A stretch of 32,688 nucleotides of DNA from NCBI GenBank assembly GCA_902623005.1, contig CACNSC010000015.1:1-32688 (forward strand). Reading direction: 5' to 3'. Below are positions 8,221 through 16,955 of this stretch, in pieces (within the stretch, counting starts at the first letter, position 1; each line of letters begins with the position of its first letter). Both the position numbers and the translations under genes were made by a program. The notes under the pieces are model-generated. The model was not told the origin of the DNA. It did no database searches and saw only the letters and a program-made list of their open reading frames with translations. The DNA comes from an uncultured Coxiella sp. GTDB lineage: Bacteria; Pseudomonadota; Gammaproteobacteria; Coxiellales; Coxiellaceae.

Positions 8221-9343
8221 ATACTCCTAAACCTGTTGATTGATTCTGGCTTGATTGATCTTTGTTTGAATTAACGATGACAGTGGTTTCTCTTGATGCA
8301 ACCGTATTATTTTTATCCCCAACAAAGAATGTACCTCTGAGATGCTGACTACTTGGGTATTTAATAGCTTTGTCGAATATGATTTCAGCTAATCGCTGTT
8401 TTGTGCCAGCTGCAAAGATTGTTGATTTCACTGTAAGTGGCGTGCTCTCAGCTTTTTCAAGATAAATCACCAAGTTTTTGAGGTAGTTATTAATTGCCTC
8501 TTGATCACCTGTAATTATCAACTCGGGATTTTTGTCAAAATCACTGGAATAGATATCGAAATTCCAGCTGCCTGAAATTTCAAGCTGCATAGTGTCTTGC
8601 CCTACAATATTTTTCCATGACAAACCATCGGTAATTTTCATCTCGCACAAACTATTTAAACCGCAGTTAGCAGCCTCTCCGTTGTAATTAGCAGTAATTT
8701 GCGAATCGTCTGTTGGTTGTTGTGAAGGACTCAAAGATGGGCTGACTGTTGGTGCTGGTGTCAATTCAGGTGAAGGCTGCATAGAAGGAGCGCTGGAGTG
8801 AGACGTCGGACTATTTGTCGCAGAGGGGCTCAGTGTTGGAGACGAAGTGGGCGGAAATGTTCGGATAGCGGGAGACCAAGTGGGTGAAAATGACGGCGCG
8901 TTAGAAGGTACTGATGTACTATTACCAATCGAAGGTGAGTGATTATTCGAATCGCCTGCAAAGACGCCTGCCCCATACAGCGAAGCTACGATGACACCTG
9001 CAAGAAGAATTACTAATGTAACGCCACCAGCTATGTTGCGATAATTAGCGTTTGCAAGACAACAGTAAACAGCAGGACTTACAGAGGTATTAAAAGAAGT
9101 GTCTTCAGAGACAGACTTTGGAAGCAAAGATATTCTTAAAGGATTGCCTTCTCCACAATCCTCCACAGAAAGATTAACTGTATTTCCGATACCTCGATCG
9201 TCTGATGCTGATGAGAGATTAACTTTCTTATCAGTAGATTCATCTATGCCAGGCATTGTTTCTAGGATAGGGAAACGAGTAGTATTATCTGATCCTCTTT
9301 CATCTGGTCCTCTTTTAACTTCCCCACCAACTGTTCCTCTCAT
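8219..9343 (-). CDS. Pro/Ser/Thr-rich single-pass membrane protein with a C-terminal exported domain
   Basis: Not recognised by family. The 374 residues divide clearly: a polar N-terminal region (1-103) without a cleavable signal; one strong transmembrane segment (about 104-129, VTLVILLAGVIVASLYGAG); a low-complexity stalk (about 133-212) built of SPT, SPS and PSM/PSL units such as PTSSPTLSPSATNSPT; and a globular C-terminal part (about 215-374). In that part ELIITGDQEAINNYLKNL resembles the TI.G....N..L..L motif of cadherin-like repeats in large bacterial adhesins, a weak similarity. The layout suggests a signal-anchored protein displaying the C-terminal domain outside the inner membrane. 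GAGGTGA lies about 6 nt before ATG 9343, a strong start. The stalk resembles proteins of algae and oomycetes in composition. Neighbours: csrA upstream (289 bp), beta-barrel gene downstream. Confidence 0.75.
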   Translation of the reverse strand: MRGTVGGEVKRGPDERGSDNTTRFPILETMPGIDESTDKKVNLSSASDDRGIGNTVNLSVEDCGEGNPLRISLLPKSVSEDTSFNTSVSPAVYCCLANANYRNIAGGVTLVILLAGVIVASLYGAGVFAGDSNNHSPSIGNSTSVPSNAPSFSPTWSPAIRTFPPTSSPTLSPSATNSPTSHSSAPSMQPSPELTPAPTVSPSLSPSQQPTDDSQITANYNGEAANCGLNSLCEMKITDGLSWKNIVGQDTMQLEISGSWNFDIYSSDFDKNPELIITGDQEAINNYLKNLVIYLEKAESTPLTVKSTIFAAGTKQRLAEIIFDKAIKYPSSQHLRGTFFVGDKNNTVASRETTVIVNSNKDQSSQNQSTGLGV

Positions 9344-9632
9344 ACGACATCACCTCTTATAAACGGTATTTTAAAAAAGCCATAATGGAATATAACTCCC
9401 TTGATAAAACGTCTTCCTTAGATACAGGTCAGTCATCTATATTGTTTTAGGCAATGAGAATGAAAAGTAATTCAAAATTTGAACAAATTCAAGACAATTA
9501 GGTAAAATGATGATCTATATTCACCATTTAATACTAATTTAAGGATTGGGATTTAGAAAAACGTGCGCGATAAAAATGATGACATACGTTCATATCATGT
9601 TGATGCAAACTGAGTTAGGTCAATATTGCGTT
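9344..9632. other. Intergenic region downstream of csrA
   Basis: 289 bp between csrA and the stalk-protein gene, both on the minus strand. The sequence is AT-rich. A frame on the plus strand that runs on into csrA is a shadow of csrA. I see no convincing promoter, terminator or RNA. Confidence 0.4.
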
Positions 9633-9836
9633 TTATTTATCATCGACTCGATTACCAATATTATCGTCTTGATTTTCTTTAGCAATGCGATCGTAAATCT
9701 CTTCCCGATGCACAGAGACATCTTTGGGCGCATCAATACCAAGTCTGACTTGATTACCTCTTACGCCCAGAACAGTCAATTTAACATCATCGCCAATGAC
9801 GACCGCTTCTCCAATACGCCTTGTAAGAATTAACAT
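9633..9836 (-). CDS. csrA: Carbon storage regulator, RNA-binding translational regulator
   Basis: CsrA is a small dimeric protein that binds GGA motifs in mRNA leaders and controls central metabolism, motility and virulence traits. The 67-residue sequence opens [18 protein letters not shown] and continues [30 protein letters not shown], including the conserved RNA-contact residues L4, R6, R7 and the R44-type Arg in VHREEIY. The leader AAGGGAGAGGATAAATG places GGA motifs over the ribosome-binding site, the arrangement used for CsrA autoregulation in other bacteria (inference here). In E. coli csrA sits between alaS and tRNA-Ser; here neither is adjacent. Confidence 0.97.
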   Translation of the reverse strand: MLILTRRIGEAVVIGDDVKLTVLGVRGNQVRLGIDAPKDVSVHREEIYDRIAKENQDDNIGNRVDDK

Positions 9837-10104
9837 TTATCCTCTCCCTTTCTTGCTATTTTTTACGCACAATTCAATCAAATAACTCACGCCTAGGTAT
9901 TGTAGATCAAAAAACAAACAGGTGGTAAATTAAACTAATAAGACTATGAAAAATAACAGTTTTATTTTTTTAATCACTATCAGTTTCAAGCAAATTAAAG
10001 ACCAGAAAGTAAAATAGAAGCGTCATAAGCATATATAATCGTTGGATAAACAATAGGTTATGCACTAAACTAGCAAAGAATATAGAGCAGCAAGGATGCT
10101 TGCC
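9837..10104. promoter_or_regulatory. Divergent upstream region of csrA and the duplicated-domain protein
   Basis: 268 bp of AT-rich DNA without a gene. For the plus-strand gene there is a consensus TATAAT at 10034-10039 but no good -35 box at the right distance, so the promoter call is weak. No csrA promoter could be assigned. Confidence 0.3.
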
Positions 10105-10935
10105 ATGACCCAGATTAGAAAACTGATTCAAAAATCCAACGCAATCACTTTGCAAGTTGTCTTAATTTTTATTACGACATTACTGCTTGGCGGAACCAGT
10201 TATGCCTATCAAGAAGTCACTGCTGGCGATATCGAAGCGCTTAGCCCTGAGTTAAAGAAAGCGCTATTGTCATCTAACAAAAAAAACGTGACCGATAAGT
10301 GCCGCATTCGTCTAGTGCCATATTACGATGAAGCTTCTTGTGGTCGCTTTAAAAATACCTGCACAAGAAGATATCGTTTAGTATCAATCACACCTTCAAT
10401 GACTAATTCGGATTACAACAACCGTCGAGCTACAATTATCGTTGATAAAGAGGCCAAAAAGGCATATTTCTTAAGAATAACCAAAGACAACAAACTGAAA
10501 TTAATACCAACTAAACTCCACATCAATAAAGTGAAAAAAAGCTCTATTTTTTGTACGATGCGAGTTTCACCCATTGATGCCGATAAGGGCTATTACGAAA
10601 AAATTGAAGCCGAAAGAAAAAATTCTGATATCAGACAACGTCGCATCATACGATTAAGGCCATCTATATTTAAATCCCAATTTAATAATAAACGCACGAC
10701 TATGCTTGTTGATATTACAGCAAAGAAAATTTATTTTTTCTGGGTTGACAAAAATAACAACCTTAAACTTTTCAATATGACCAAAGAGGACGTTCGAAAG
10801 TATCTTGATGATAAAGATTATAACTTTATCAATGGTGATAACCAGAAGAAGTCAACAATTAAAGGTGGCACTAAGAATCTCGTTGATGAAATTGATAAGA
10901 GCTTGGATAAAGTCTACAAAAAATTTGTGGAATAA
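10105..10935 (+). CDS. Exported protein of unknown function with an internal duplication
   Basis: Not recognised. I choose ATG 10105 (276 residues) because AAGG lies 9 nt upstream; ATG 10096 would overlap that site. Residues numbered from 10096: a signal peptide (about 11-37, ending GGTSYA before YQEV), then a lysine-rich basic protein. Residues 91-138 and 182-227 align as two copies of one unit: RRYRLVSITP / RRIIRLRPS, DYNNRRATIIVDKEAKKAYF / QFNNKRTTMLVDITAKKIYF, and TKDNKLKLI / DKNNNLKLF. Four cysteines (69, 82, 89, 153) lie around the first copy and between the copies, and could form disulfides in the periplasm. The C-terminal 40 residues are polar and probably helical. The gene is divergent from csrA and convergent with kdsB. 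Confidence 0.75.
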   Translation: MTQIRKLIQKSNAITLQVVLIFITTLLLGGTSYAYQEVTAGDIEALSPELKKALLSSNKKNVTDKCRIRLVPYYDEASCGRFKNTCTRRYRLVSITPSMTNSDYNNRRATIIVDKEAKKAYFLRITKDNKLKLIPTKLHINKVKKSSIFCTMRVSPIDADKGYYEKIEAERKNSDIRQRRIIRLRPSIFKSQFNNKRTTMLVDITAKKIYFFWVDKNNNLKLFNMTKEDVRKYLDDKDYNFINGDNQKKSTIKGGTKNLVDEIDKSLDKVYKKFVE

Positions 10936-10958
10936 TTTCTGTAAGAAAACTGCGAGAA

Positions 10959-10980
10959 AACAAAAACTAAGGTTTTTGTT
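10959..10980. terminator. AT-rich hairpin between convergent genes
   Basis: AACAAAAAC-TAAG-GTTTTTGTT, a perfect 9-bp stem with a 4-nt loop, lies between the exported protein gene and kdsB. On the minus strand it is followed by TTTTC, so it may end the kdsB transcript; on the plus strand there is no further T-run. The stem is weak because only two pairs are G-C. Confidence 0.35.
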
Positions 10981-11025
10981 GCCCTCTAAAAGTCTAAACT
11001 ACAAATAACGCATGCCGCGTTAAAA

Positions 11026-11778
11026 TCAACTTAAAAGCTGTAACGCTTTCTCAAAATCCTTCTCAGTGTCAACCCCTTGGGGTATGGCATGCTCGTATAC
11101 CTTCATGTGAATACGCCCACCGTTCCAAATGATACGCAACTGCTCTAACTGTTCAATTGACTCTAATGGAGAAGCCGACCATTTTGCATAATCCTCTAAA
11201 AAAGAGGCACGATAACCATACATACCAATATGCCGATAATGCTGTGAGGTTACTTTCATATCATTAGGTAACTCCACACTATCTCTATCCCAAGGCATCG
11301 GTGCACGACTAAAATATACTGCGTAGTGTCGACGATTTAAAATAACTTTGACAATATTCGGGTCAAATAATTCACCAGGAGAATTTATTGGATGACATAA
11401 GCTTGCTACAGCAATATGCTCATGCTCAACCAGATCATCCGCTAAAAAACGTATTACAGAATTGGGAATTAAAGGCTCATCGGCCTGCAGACCAATGATG
11501 ACCTCGTCAGGTTCAAAGTCAAGCGTCTCTACCGCCTCACATATACGCTCAGTACCAGACTGATGCAAATCCGAGGTCATGCAAACTGCAGCCCCAAAAT
11601 CTTTTGAGACTTCTGCAATCTGATCATCGTCCGTCGCAATGGTGACAGACTGAGCACCAGACTGCACAGCGCTTTCGTAAACGTATTGAATCATGGGTTT
11701 GCCAGCAAGGTCTTTCAGAACCTTGCCAGGTAATCGAGATGAATTAAGGCGTGCTGGAATAATGACGTGAAAACTCAT
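11026..11778 (-). CDS. kdsB: 3-deoxy-manno-octulosonate cytidylyltransferase (CMP-Kdo synthetase)
   Basis: KdsB activates Kdo with CTP to form CMP-Kdo for the inner core of lipopolysaccharide, in the cytoplasm. The 250-residue protein has the nucleotide-binding motif [16 protein letters not shown] at the N terminus, [16 protein letters not shown], the metal-binding LQADEPLI, and [12 protein letters not shown] and [12 protein letters not shown] further on, all characteristic. It starts 2 bp after ycaR, and its ribosome-binding site AAGGAGGA is formed by the last codons of ycaR (…QGG), so the two are translationally linked. Confidence 0.97.
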   Translation of the reverse strand: MSFHVIIPARLNSSRLPGKVLKDLAGKPMIQYVYESAVQSGAQSVTIATDDDQIAEVSKDFGAAVCMTSDLHQSGTERICEAVETLDFEPDEVIIGLQADEPLIPNSVIRFLADDLVEHEHIAVASLCHPINSPGELFDPNIVKVILNRRHYAVYFSRAPMPWDRDSVELPNDMKVTSQHYRHIGMYGYRASFLEDYAKWSASPLESIEQLEQLRIIWNGGRIHMKVYEHAIPQGVDTEKDFEKALQLLS

Positions 11779-11780
11779 AA

Positions 11781-11966
11781 TTATCCTCCTTGTTCAATTA
11801 TGCTCCTTGCATGTTTCTCTAACATAACAGGGATCCCTTCCCGTATTGGATAAGCAAGCTTATCGATTGGACAGACTAATTCTTGATGGCGCGCATCGTA
11901 TAACAAGTGGCCCTTGCAAATTGGGCATGCCAGCACATCAAGCAATTTAGGATTCATAACGTTCAT
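11781..11966 (-). CDS. ycaR: Trm112/YcaR-like small zinc-ribbon-type protein (UPF0434)
   Basis: A 61-residue protein of the Trm112 family: [36 protein letters not shown]. Two CPxC/CP motifs are present (CPIC and a single Cys in CPID), as in the bacterial family, whose role is not well defined. It is directly upstream of kdsB, the same pair as in E. coli, although lpxK is not present next to it. ATG 11966 and ATG 11957 are both possible starts; neither has a good ribosome-binding site. Confidence 0.9.
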   Translation of the reverse strand: MNVMNPKLLDVLACPICKGHLLYDARHQELVCPIDKLAYPIREGIPVMLEKHARSIIEQGG

Positions 11967-12049
11967 CGCGTCGTTGTTTCATTAAAATGTAACACTAAAA
12001 TGACAAGAATCAAGAAGAATTGAATAAGAATTATTAATAGATAAATTCT

Positions 12050-12126
12050 TGGTCGGGACGGCAGGATTTGAACCTGCGACCCCTTGCACCCCATGCAAGT
12101 GCGCTACCAGGCTGCGCCACGCCCCG
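12050..12126 (-). tRNA. tRNA-Pro(GGG)
   Basis: A 77-nt cloverleaf on the minus strand with acceptor stem CGGGGCG/CGTCCCG (one G-T wobble), anticodon arm TTGCA-TGGGG-TGCAA with anticodon GGG, T loop GGTTCAAATCC and an encoded CCA (12050-12052). It follows the MerR gene by 80 bp; tRNA-Pro after ihfA-MerR is also the order known from pseudomonads. Confidence 0.97.
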
Positions 12127-12206
12127 AATCCAAAGCTCGACAAGGCTACCACGAAAAAAAGCGTGTGGAAACTACTAGTAAAAATTAATAGGGTTTACAG
12201 GAGTAT

Positions 12207-12593
12207 CTATGCAGTCTCAAGCTCTTTTACAATCTCTTCAAGCTGATCTATCACAGTTAAAACCACACCCTGAGCCTTGGACGGTTGATCTGACGTGGGA
12301 TCTTTCTCAGCTGGCTGAGATAACTGTCGACGAGCACCATCAATGGTGAAACCCTGATCATACAAGAGAGTACGTACTTTTCTAATTAGATGAACATCTT
12401 TGGGTTTATAATAACGACGATTACCTCGACGCTTTGATGGAGATATGTCGGGAAACTCTTGCTCCCAATACCTTAGTACATGGGTCTCAACAGCGCACAT
12501 CTGAGCCACTTCGCCAATAGTGAAATATAATTTTTCGGGAATAGCTGGCAAATCAGCCGTATTAAGCCTCTTCCTTGGGTTCCCCTTCATCAT
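12207..12593 (-). CDS. MerR-family transcriptional regulator downstream of ihfA
   Basis: A 128-residue DNA-binding protein with an N-terminal MerR winged helix: [40 protein letters not shown] and [20 protein letters not shown], followed by [11 protein letters not shown]. It then has a short C-terminal helix ([12 protein letters not shown]) likely to dimerise. No cysteines or other metal-binding residues are placed as in MerR/SoxR/CueR, so no inducer can be named. The first 32 bases overlap the end of ihfA; a strong GGAGG (12603-12607) inside ihfA lies 9 nt before ATG 12593, which supports this start. A second ATG follows directly. This short MerR gene after ihfA is conserved in many gammaproteobacteria, and its target is generally unknown. 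Confidence 0.92.
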   Translation of the reverse strand: MMKGNPRKRLNTADLPAIPEKLYFTIGEVAQMCAVETHVLRYWEQEFPDISPSKRRGNRRYYKPKDVHLIRKVRTLLYDQGFTIDGARRQLSQPAEKDPTSDQPSKAQGVVLTVIDQLEEIVKELETA

Positions 12594-12882
12594 GGCGATA
12601 TGCCTCCACTCTTGTTTTTAACTTATGCCCTGCTCTGAAAGTGACAACTCGACGGGCTTTGATTGGAATTTCTTCTCCAGTCTTTGGATTTCGACCAGGT
12701 CTCTCACTTTTATCACGCAGATTAAAATTTCCAAAGCCAGAGAGCTTGACCGTCTCACCGTTCTCTAGGCAAACTCGTATCTCTTCAAAAAACAACTCAA
12801 CCAATTCTTTGGCTTCACGCTTATTCAACCCCAAAGTATTAAAAAGATACTCTGCTAAATTCGCCTTTGTTAACGCGCCCAT
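12562..12882 (-). CDS. ihfA: Integration host factor, alpha subunit
   Basis: IHF alpha pairs with IHF beta to bend DNA by inserting prolines into the minor groove. The 106 residues match the family throughout: [49 protein letters not shown], and the DNA-intercalating arm with [15 protein letters not shown] (Pro65-type residue) followed by [14 protein letters not shown]. It starts 2 bp after the pheT stop and has GAGG 8 nt upstream, inside pheT. A longer acidic C-terminal tail ([10 protein letters not shown]) is read in a region shared with the MerR gene. Confidence 0.98.
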   Translation of the reverse strand: MGALTKANLAEYLFNTLGLNKREAKELVELFFEEIRVCLENGETVKLSGFGNFNLRDKSERPGRNPKTGEEIPIKARRVVTFRAGHKLKTRVEAYRHDEGEPKEEA

Positions 12883-12884
12883 AG

Positions 12885-15263
12885 CTAAACCCTCAACGTT
12901 GCATCTAATCCACTCTGCAAAGCTTTAATAATAATATCAATCACTTGATTGATCTCTTCATCTACAAGAGTGCGTGAAGCTGCTTGGAAGGTCAAGCCTA
13001 TTGCGATACTTTTTTTACCAATGCCGCATTCATCTCCGCAATATACATCGAAAATATTAACCTTATCTAAGATTTGAATATCACATTGACGAATAATTTT
13101 AATCATGTCTGACGACATAACATTCGAATTAATAATGAATGATAAATCGCGTCTTACAGAGGGAAACTTAGAAACATGTTCTACTTGTGGTATGTCTGAG
13201 CACTGAAGAAACGCCAAGTCTGCTTCAAATAAAAACACTGGTACTGAGATATTGAGTTCTTGTGCTAGCGAAGGGTGAAGCGCGCCCAAATGCCCCAATA
13301 GCTGATCTCCCTCAAACAAACCCACTGATTGGCCTGGATGTAAACAAGCATTTTCTGCTTTTTGCCATTGCCAACTTACTTTATGGCGAGCTGAGGCCAG
13401 TAAGGCATCAACATGACCTTTAATATCATAAAAATCCACCAAGCGTTTTGACTGACCCCACTGCTCTGGATGAGAATAGCCCGACAATAGCATTGCTACT
13501 CGAGATGATTGTGAGAGCTTTGCATTACTAATAGAAAAACAACAACCCACCTCAAACAATGCCTGACGTGAACATTGTCGGTGTAAATTATATTGCAGTG
13601 TTTTTAGTAACCCAGGCCACAATGAGGGTCGCATAGTGCTTAAGTCGTTTGACAATGGATTATCCAGCGACATGAGCTCTAAGCCATTAGCAAAAGCATC
13701 TGCAGAAGCATGGTCGATGAAACTGTAATTCACAACTTCTTGATAACCTTGAACTGCAATGGCCCGTTTAATTTGATGTTGATCAGTAACATTAATCGTT
13801 TTGGGAAATGATAATGATACCGACTGCTCATTAGTGGGTATCGCGCTATAACCGTATAAGCGAGCAATCTCCTCAATCAACTCAATTTCCGTGCTGATAT
13901 CTGAACGAAAACTGGGGGAAACCACCGTACAAGTCGTCTCCGATAAGGAAACTGTCATTCCAATCGCTTGTAAGAGTTTTTGAATAACAGCAGGTGGAAT
14001 CACCACTCCAAGTACGCGCTCAACGCGCTTTAAGCGAAGCTCTATGGAATTCCTTTGCGGTAGATAACTCGCTTGACACTCTGTGGTCAGAGGACCAATT
14101 TGGATATCGCCCAACACCTCCGATAATAATGATGTTGCGCGCTCAAGTGCTGACTCTTGAATTAAGTAATCAACATCTCGTGCAAATCGGTAAGATGAAT
14201 CGGTTTGCAAACCATATTTTCTGGCTGTTTTGGCTACACCAATGGGCTCGAAATAGGCACTTTCTAAAAATATAGAGCTGGTCTTATCTGTTACTGCAGA
14301 ATCCAGTCCACCCATGACTCCAGCCAATGCAAGCGGTTTTTGCTTATCACAAATTATTAAATCGTGCTCTGATAACTCAATGGTCTGATTATCCAATAAC
14401 TCTAGCTTTTCGCCGGATTCTGCATATCGAACTGCAATACTGCCTGAAATTTTATCCAGGTCAAACGCATGCATGGGCTGGCCTAGCTCTAACATGACAT
14501 AGTTCAAAACATCGACCACTGGATCAATCGCTCGGATACCAGCCCGACGTAGACGCTCAATCATCCAAAGTGGAGTGCTGCGATGTTTAGGGATACCTGT
14601 GATAATTCTACCTACATAGCGAGGACAAGCCTGATGAGCTCGCACATCTATAGACTGCTGCTGATCGATACTTATAGTATTTTTAGCAGACTCGATAGGA
14701 GTTAAGGTTTGATTTTGTGATGAAGCGACCTCTCGGGCAATACCGAGCATTGATAGGCAATCTCCACGGTTTGGCGTTAAATCAACATCCAACACCACAT
14801 CGTCCAATTGCAAATACTCACGTAAACATTGACCAATCGGTGCATCTTCAGGCAACTCCATGATACCGCCTGATCCATCATCACCCAGCCCCAGCTCTTG
14901 TGACGAACAAATCATGCCACACGATGGCTCACCGCGTAACTTAGTGCGTTTGATTTTAAAATCAGACCCTAAACATGCCCCTACTGTTGCAACAGCAACT
15001 TTTTGCTGAGCCTTAACATTCTTACCACCACAAACAATATCAACTACTTCAGCGCCTAAATTAACCCGACAACAACGCAAACGGTCTGCATTTGGATGCT
15101 GATCACAACTTTCAATATAACCGACGACAACACCGGAGAAAGGCGATGCGACAGGAATAATAGAGTCAACTTCTAAACCAGCCATAGTTAGTGCTGAAGA
15201 TAGATCGTCGATCGATCCGTCTATACTGACCCAATCACGCAGCCATTGCTGACTTACTCGCAT
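12885..15263 (-). CDS. pheT: Phenylalanine--tRNA ligase, beta subunit
   Basis: PheT forms the alpha2-beta2 enzyme with PheS and carries the tRNA-binding and editing modules. At 792 residues it has the normal length. Visible: N-terminal [12 protein letters not shown], the tRNA-binding EMAP-like domain (about 40-150, [19 protein letters not shown]), the B3/B4 editing region with [15 protein letters not shown] and [12 protein letters not shown], the B5 domain ([20 protein letters not shown]), the pseudo-catalytic core, and a C-terminal anticodon-recognition-like domain ([15 protein letters not shown]). It lies 28 bp after pheS and 2 bp before ihfA, one operon. GGGG lies 6 nt before ATG 15263. 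Confidence 0.98.
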   Translation of the reverse strand: MRVSQQWLRDWVSIDGSIDDLSSALTMAGLEVDSIIPVASPFSGVVVGYIESCDQHPNADRLRCCRVNLGAEVVDIVCGGKNVKAQQKVAVATVGACLGSDFKIKRTKLRGEPSCGMICSSQELGLGDDGSGGIMELPEDAPIGQCLREYLQLDDVVLDVDLTPNRGDCLSMLGIAREVASSQNQTLTPIESAKNTISIDQQQSIDVRAHQACPRYVGRIITGIPKHRSTPLWMIERLRRAGIRAIDPVVDVLNYVMLELGQPMHAFDLDKISGSIAVRYAESGEKLELLDNQTIELSEHDLIICDKQKPLALAGVMGGLDSAVTDKTSSIFLESAYFEPIGVAKTARKYGLQTDSSYRFARDVDYLIQESALERATSLLSEVLGDIQIGPLTTECQASYLPQRNSIELRLKRVERVLGVVIPPAVIQKLLQAIGMTVSLSETTCTVVSPSFRSDISTEIELIEEIARLYGYSAIPTNEQSVSLSFPKTINVTDQHQIKRAIAVQGYQEVVNYSFIDHASADAFANGLELMSLDNPLSNDLSTMRPSLWPGLLKTLQYNLHRQCSRQALFEVGCCFSISNAKLSQSSRVAMLLSGYSHPEQWGQSKRLVDFYDIKGHVDALLASARHKVSWQWQKAENACLHPGQSVGLFEGDQLLGHLGALHPSLAQELNISVPVFLFEADLAFLQCSDIPQVEHVSKFPSVRRDLSFIINSNVMSSDMIKIIRQCDIQILDKVNIFDVYCGDECGIGKKSIAIGLTFQAASRTLVDEEINQVIDIIIKALQSGLDATLRV

Positions 15264-15291
15264 AAGTATCCCCTAAAGCCAAATTTACATT

Positions 15292-16311
15292 TTAAAATTG
15301 AGAGAGAAATCTAAGATCATTGCTAAATAGTGTTCGTAGATCTGAAATACCGTATCGAATCATGGCTAAACGATCGAGACCAATACCGAACGCGTAGCCT
15401 GTATAGCGCTCAGCGTCTATACCAACATTAGCCAGAACATTAGGATGAACCATGCCACAGCCTAATACTTCCATCCAACTCGTCTCTCCAGTTAGCTCAC
15501 CACTTTGACGATCAACGACTTGATACTCTATATCGACTTCAGCCGACGGCTCAGTAAAAGGAAAATACGACGGCCTGAAACGAATATTTGTATCTTGACC
15601 AAATAAGGCCTTCAAAAACCCCTGTACCATGGCCTTTAAATCAGCAAAAGTTGAGTGCTCATCTATCATGAGACCTTCAAGCTGGTGAAACATTGGAGTG
15701 TGAGTATGATCAGAATCTGCACGATAAACTCGACCTGGCGTTATGATTCGGATCGGCGGTGACTGGGCTTCCATGCAGCGTATTTGAACGGATGAGGTAT
15801 GCGTTCTCAATAGCAGCTTATTAGGAAAATAAAACGTATCATGCATATCTCTAGCTGGATGATGCGATGGGATATTCAAAGCTTCAAAGTTGTGAAACTC
15901 ATCTTCAATTTCAGGTCCTTCCTCGATTGAAAAACCCATAGACTGAAGAACATGAGTGGCAAACTCGGTGACTTGCGTTACAGGATGCAAGCTACCACGA
16001 CCTCGATGACGTCCAGGAAGCGTGACATCAATCGTTTCATTCTGAAGGCGCTTTGCGAGCAATATCTTTTGTAATTTAACTTCGTGAGAGGAAATCAAAT
16101 CATTGAATTCAACTTTTGCAGCATTGACCGCCTTTCCCATCGATGGCCTGAGATCGACAGGGAGAGAGCTGACTTCTTTGAGAAGCTCGGCAAGCTGACC
16201 ATGCTTCTTACCTAAGTAGGACAACTTTACAGAAGCCAGCTGTTCAAGATCTCTAGTAGCAGCAACTTCTTGCTTTGCCTGATCCAACAAAGCTTTTATC
16301 TTCACATCCAT
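15292..16311 (-). CDS. pheS: Phenylalanine--tRNA ligase, alpha subunit
   Basis: PheS is the catalytic subunit that activates phenylalanine and charges tRNA-Phe. The 339 residues comprise an N-terminal coiled coil (about 1-90), class II motif 1 in GFSIEEGPEIEDEFHNFEAL, the motif around TPGRVYRADSDHTHTPMFHQ (motif 2, with LEGLMID), the substrate pocket FRPSYFPFTEPSAEVDIEY, and motif 3 GYAFGIGLDRLAMIRYGI. GGAG lies 6 nt before ATG 16311. The 39-bp gap to rplT leaves no room for the pheM leader and attenuator that precedes pheS in E. coli. Confidence 0.98.
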   Translation of the reverse strand: MDVKIKALLDQAKQEVAATRDLEQLASVKLSYLGKKHGQLAELLKEVSSLPVDLRPSMGKAVNAAKVEFNDLISSHEVKLQKILLAKRLQNETIDVTLPGRHRGRGSLHPVTQVTEFATHVLQSMGFSIEEGPEIEDEFHNFEALNIPSHHPARDMHDTFYFPNKLLLRTHTSSVQIRCMEAQSPPIRIITPGRVYRADSDHTHTPMFHQLEGLMIDEHSTFADLKAMVQGFLKALFGQDTNIRFRPSYFPFTEPSAEVDIEYQVVDRQSGELTGETSWMEVLGCGMVHPNVLANVGIDAERYTGYAFGIGLDRLAMIRYGISDLRTLFSNDLRFLSQF

Positions 16312-16350
16312 TGCTTACTCCATTATGCGTAATTAACCATTTAAATCTAG

Positions 16351-16710
16351 TTAAGACGCTAATGCTTCCTTGGCCTGCTCCGCTAATTTACAAAAAGCAT
16401 TGCGATCATTTACTGCCATCTCTGCTAAAATCTTACGATCAAGTTCGATACCGGCATGAGTTAAACCGTTCATGAAGCGGCTGTATGACAAACCATGATC
16501 TCTTGCTGCAGCATTAATACGCACAATCCATAATGCACGGAATTGTCGCTTGCGCTGGCGTCTATCACGATAGGCATACTGACCGGCTTTGATTACCGCT
16601 TGCTTAGCGACGCGATAAACACGGCTGCGAGCACCATAATAGCCCTTGGCCTTGTTTAGAATTTTCTTGTGGCGGGCCTTAGCAGTTACTCCGCGCTTTA
16701 CTCTTGGCAT
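16351..16710 (-). CDS. rplT: Ribosomal protein L20
   Basis: A 119-residue basic 23S rRNA-binding protein needed early in 50S assembly. It begins [18 protein letters not shown] and contains [40 protein letters not shown] and [11 protein letters not shown], all typical. In E. coli L20 also represses rpmI-rplT by binding the mRNA upstream; a candidate structure lies at 16956-16984. GAGG precedes ATG 16710; rpmI is 26 bp upstream. Confidence 0.98.
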   Translation of the reverse strand: MPRVKRGVTAKARHKKILNKAKGYYGARSRVYRVAKQAVIKAGQYAYRDRRQRKRQFRALWIVRINAAARDHGLSYSRFMNGLTHAGIELDRKILAEMAVNDRNAFCKLAEQAKEALAS

Positions 16711-16736
16711 GATTTAATCCTCAGTTTCTCTATTAG

Positions 16737-16931
16737 TTACCCGGCAAGCATGGCATTCATGGCATGCATGTCGTTTTTATGAACGTGAACCGCAGCTTTT
16801 CTCTGCCGCTTAGTCTGTGTCTCTTTTTTTGTCAGGATATGGTTACGATTGGCTCGTCTGCGCTTTAAAGCACCCGTGCCTGTGCGCTTGAAACGCTTGG
16901 CAGCACCGCGATTAGTTTTCATTTTTGACAT
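16737..16931 (-). CDS. rpmI: Ribosomal protein L35
   Basis: A 64-residue, very basic 50S protein: [20 protein letters not shown], then [14 protein letters not shown] and a C-terminal tail. Normal length for the family. AAGG lies 7 nt before ATG 16931. It is the first gene after the 100-bp infC-rpmI gap, which holds a hairpin. Confidence 0.97.
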   Translation of the reverse strand: MSKMKTNRGAAKRFKRTGTGALKRRRANRNHILTKKETQTKRQRKAAVHVHKNDMHAMNAMLAG

Positions 16932-16955
16932 AATAATACCTTAAATAATTAATGT

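Noticed and set aside
8219-9343. Eukaryotic contamination, suggested by the SPT-rich stalk
   Set aside because: The gene has a strong bacterial ribosome-binding site, no introns, and lies between csrA and bacterial tRNA genes in a continuous sequence.
9546-9833. 95-codon open frame on the plus strand
   Set aside because: It runs antisense to csrA, has no ribosome-binding site and no protein-like composition.
10805-11008. 67-codon plus-strand frame overlapping the end of the duplicated-domain gene
   Set aside because: Shadow of the +1 frame with lysine-rich composition copied from the real gene; no start signal.
12049-12246. 65-codon plus-strand frame [17 protein letters not shown]
   Set aside because: This is the common false protein read through the complement of tRNA-Pro.
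12575-12928. 117-codon open frame on the plus strand
   Set aside because: It is antisense to ihfA, which is certain; composition is that of a shadow frame.
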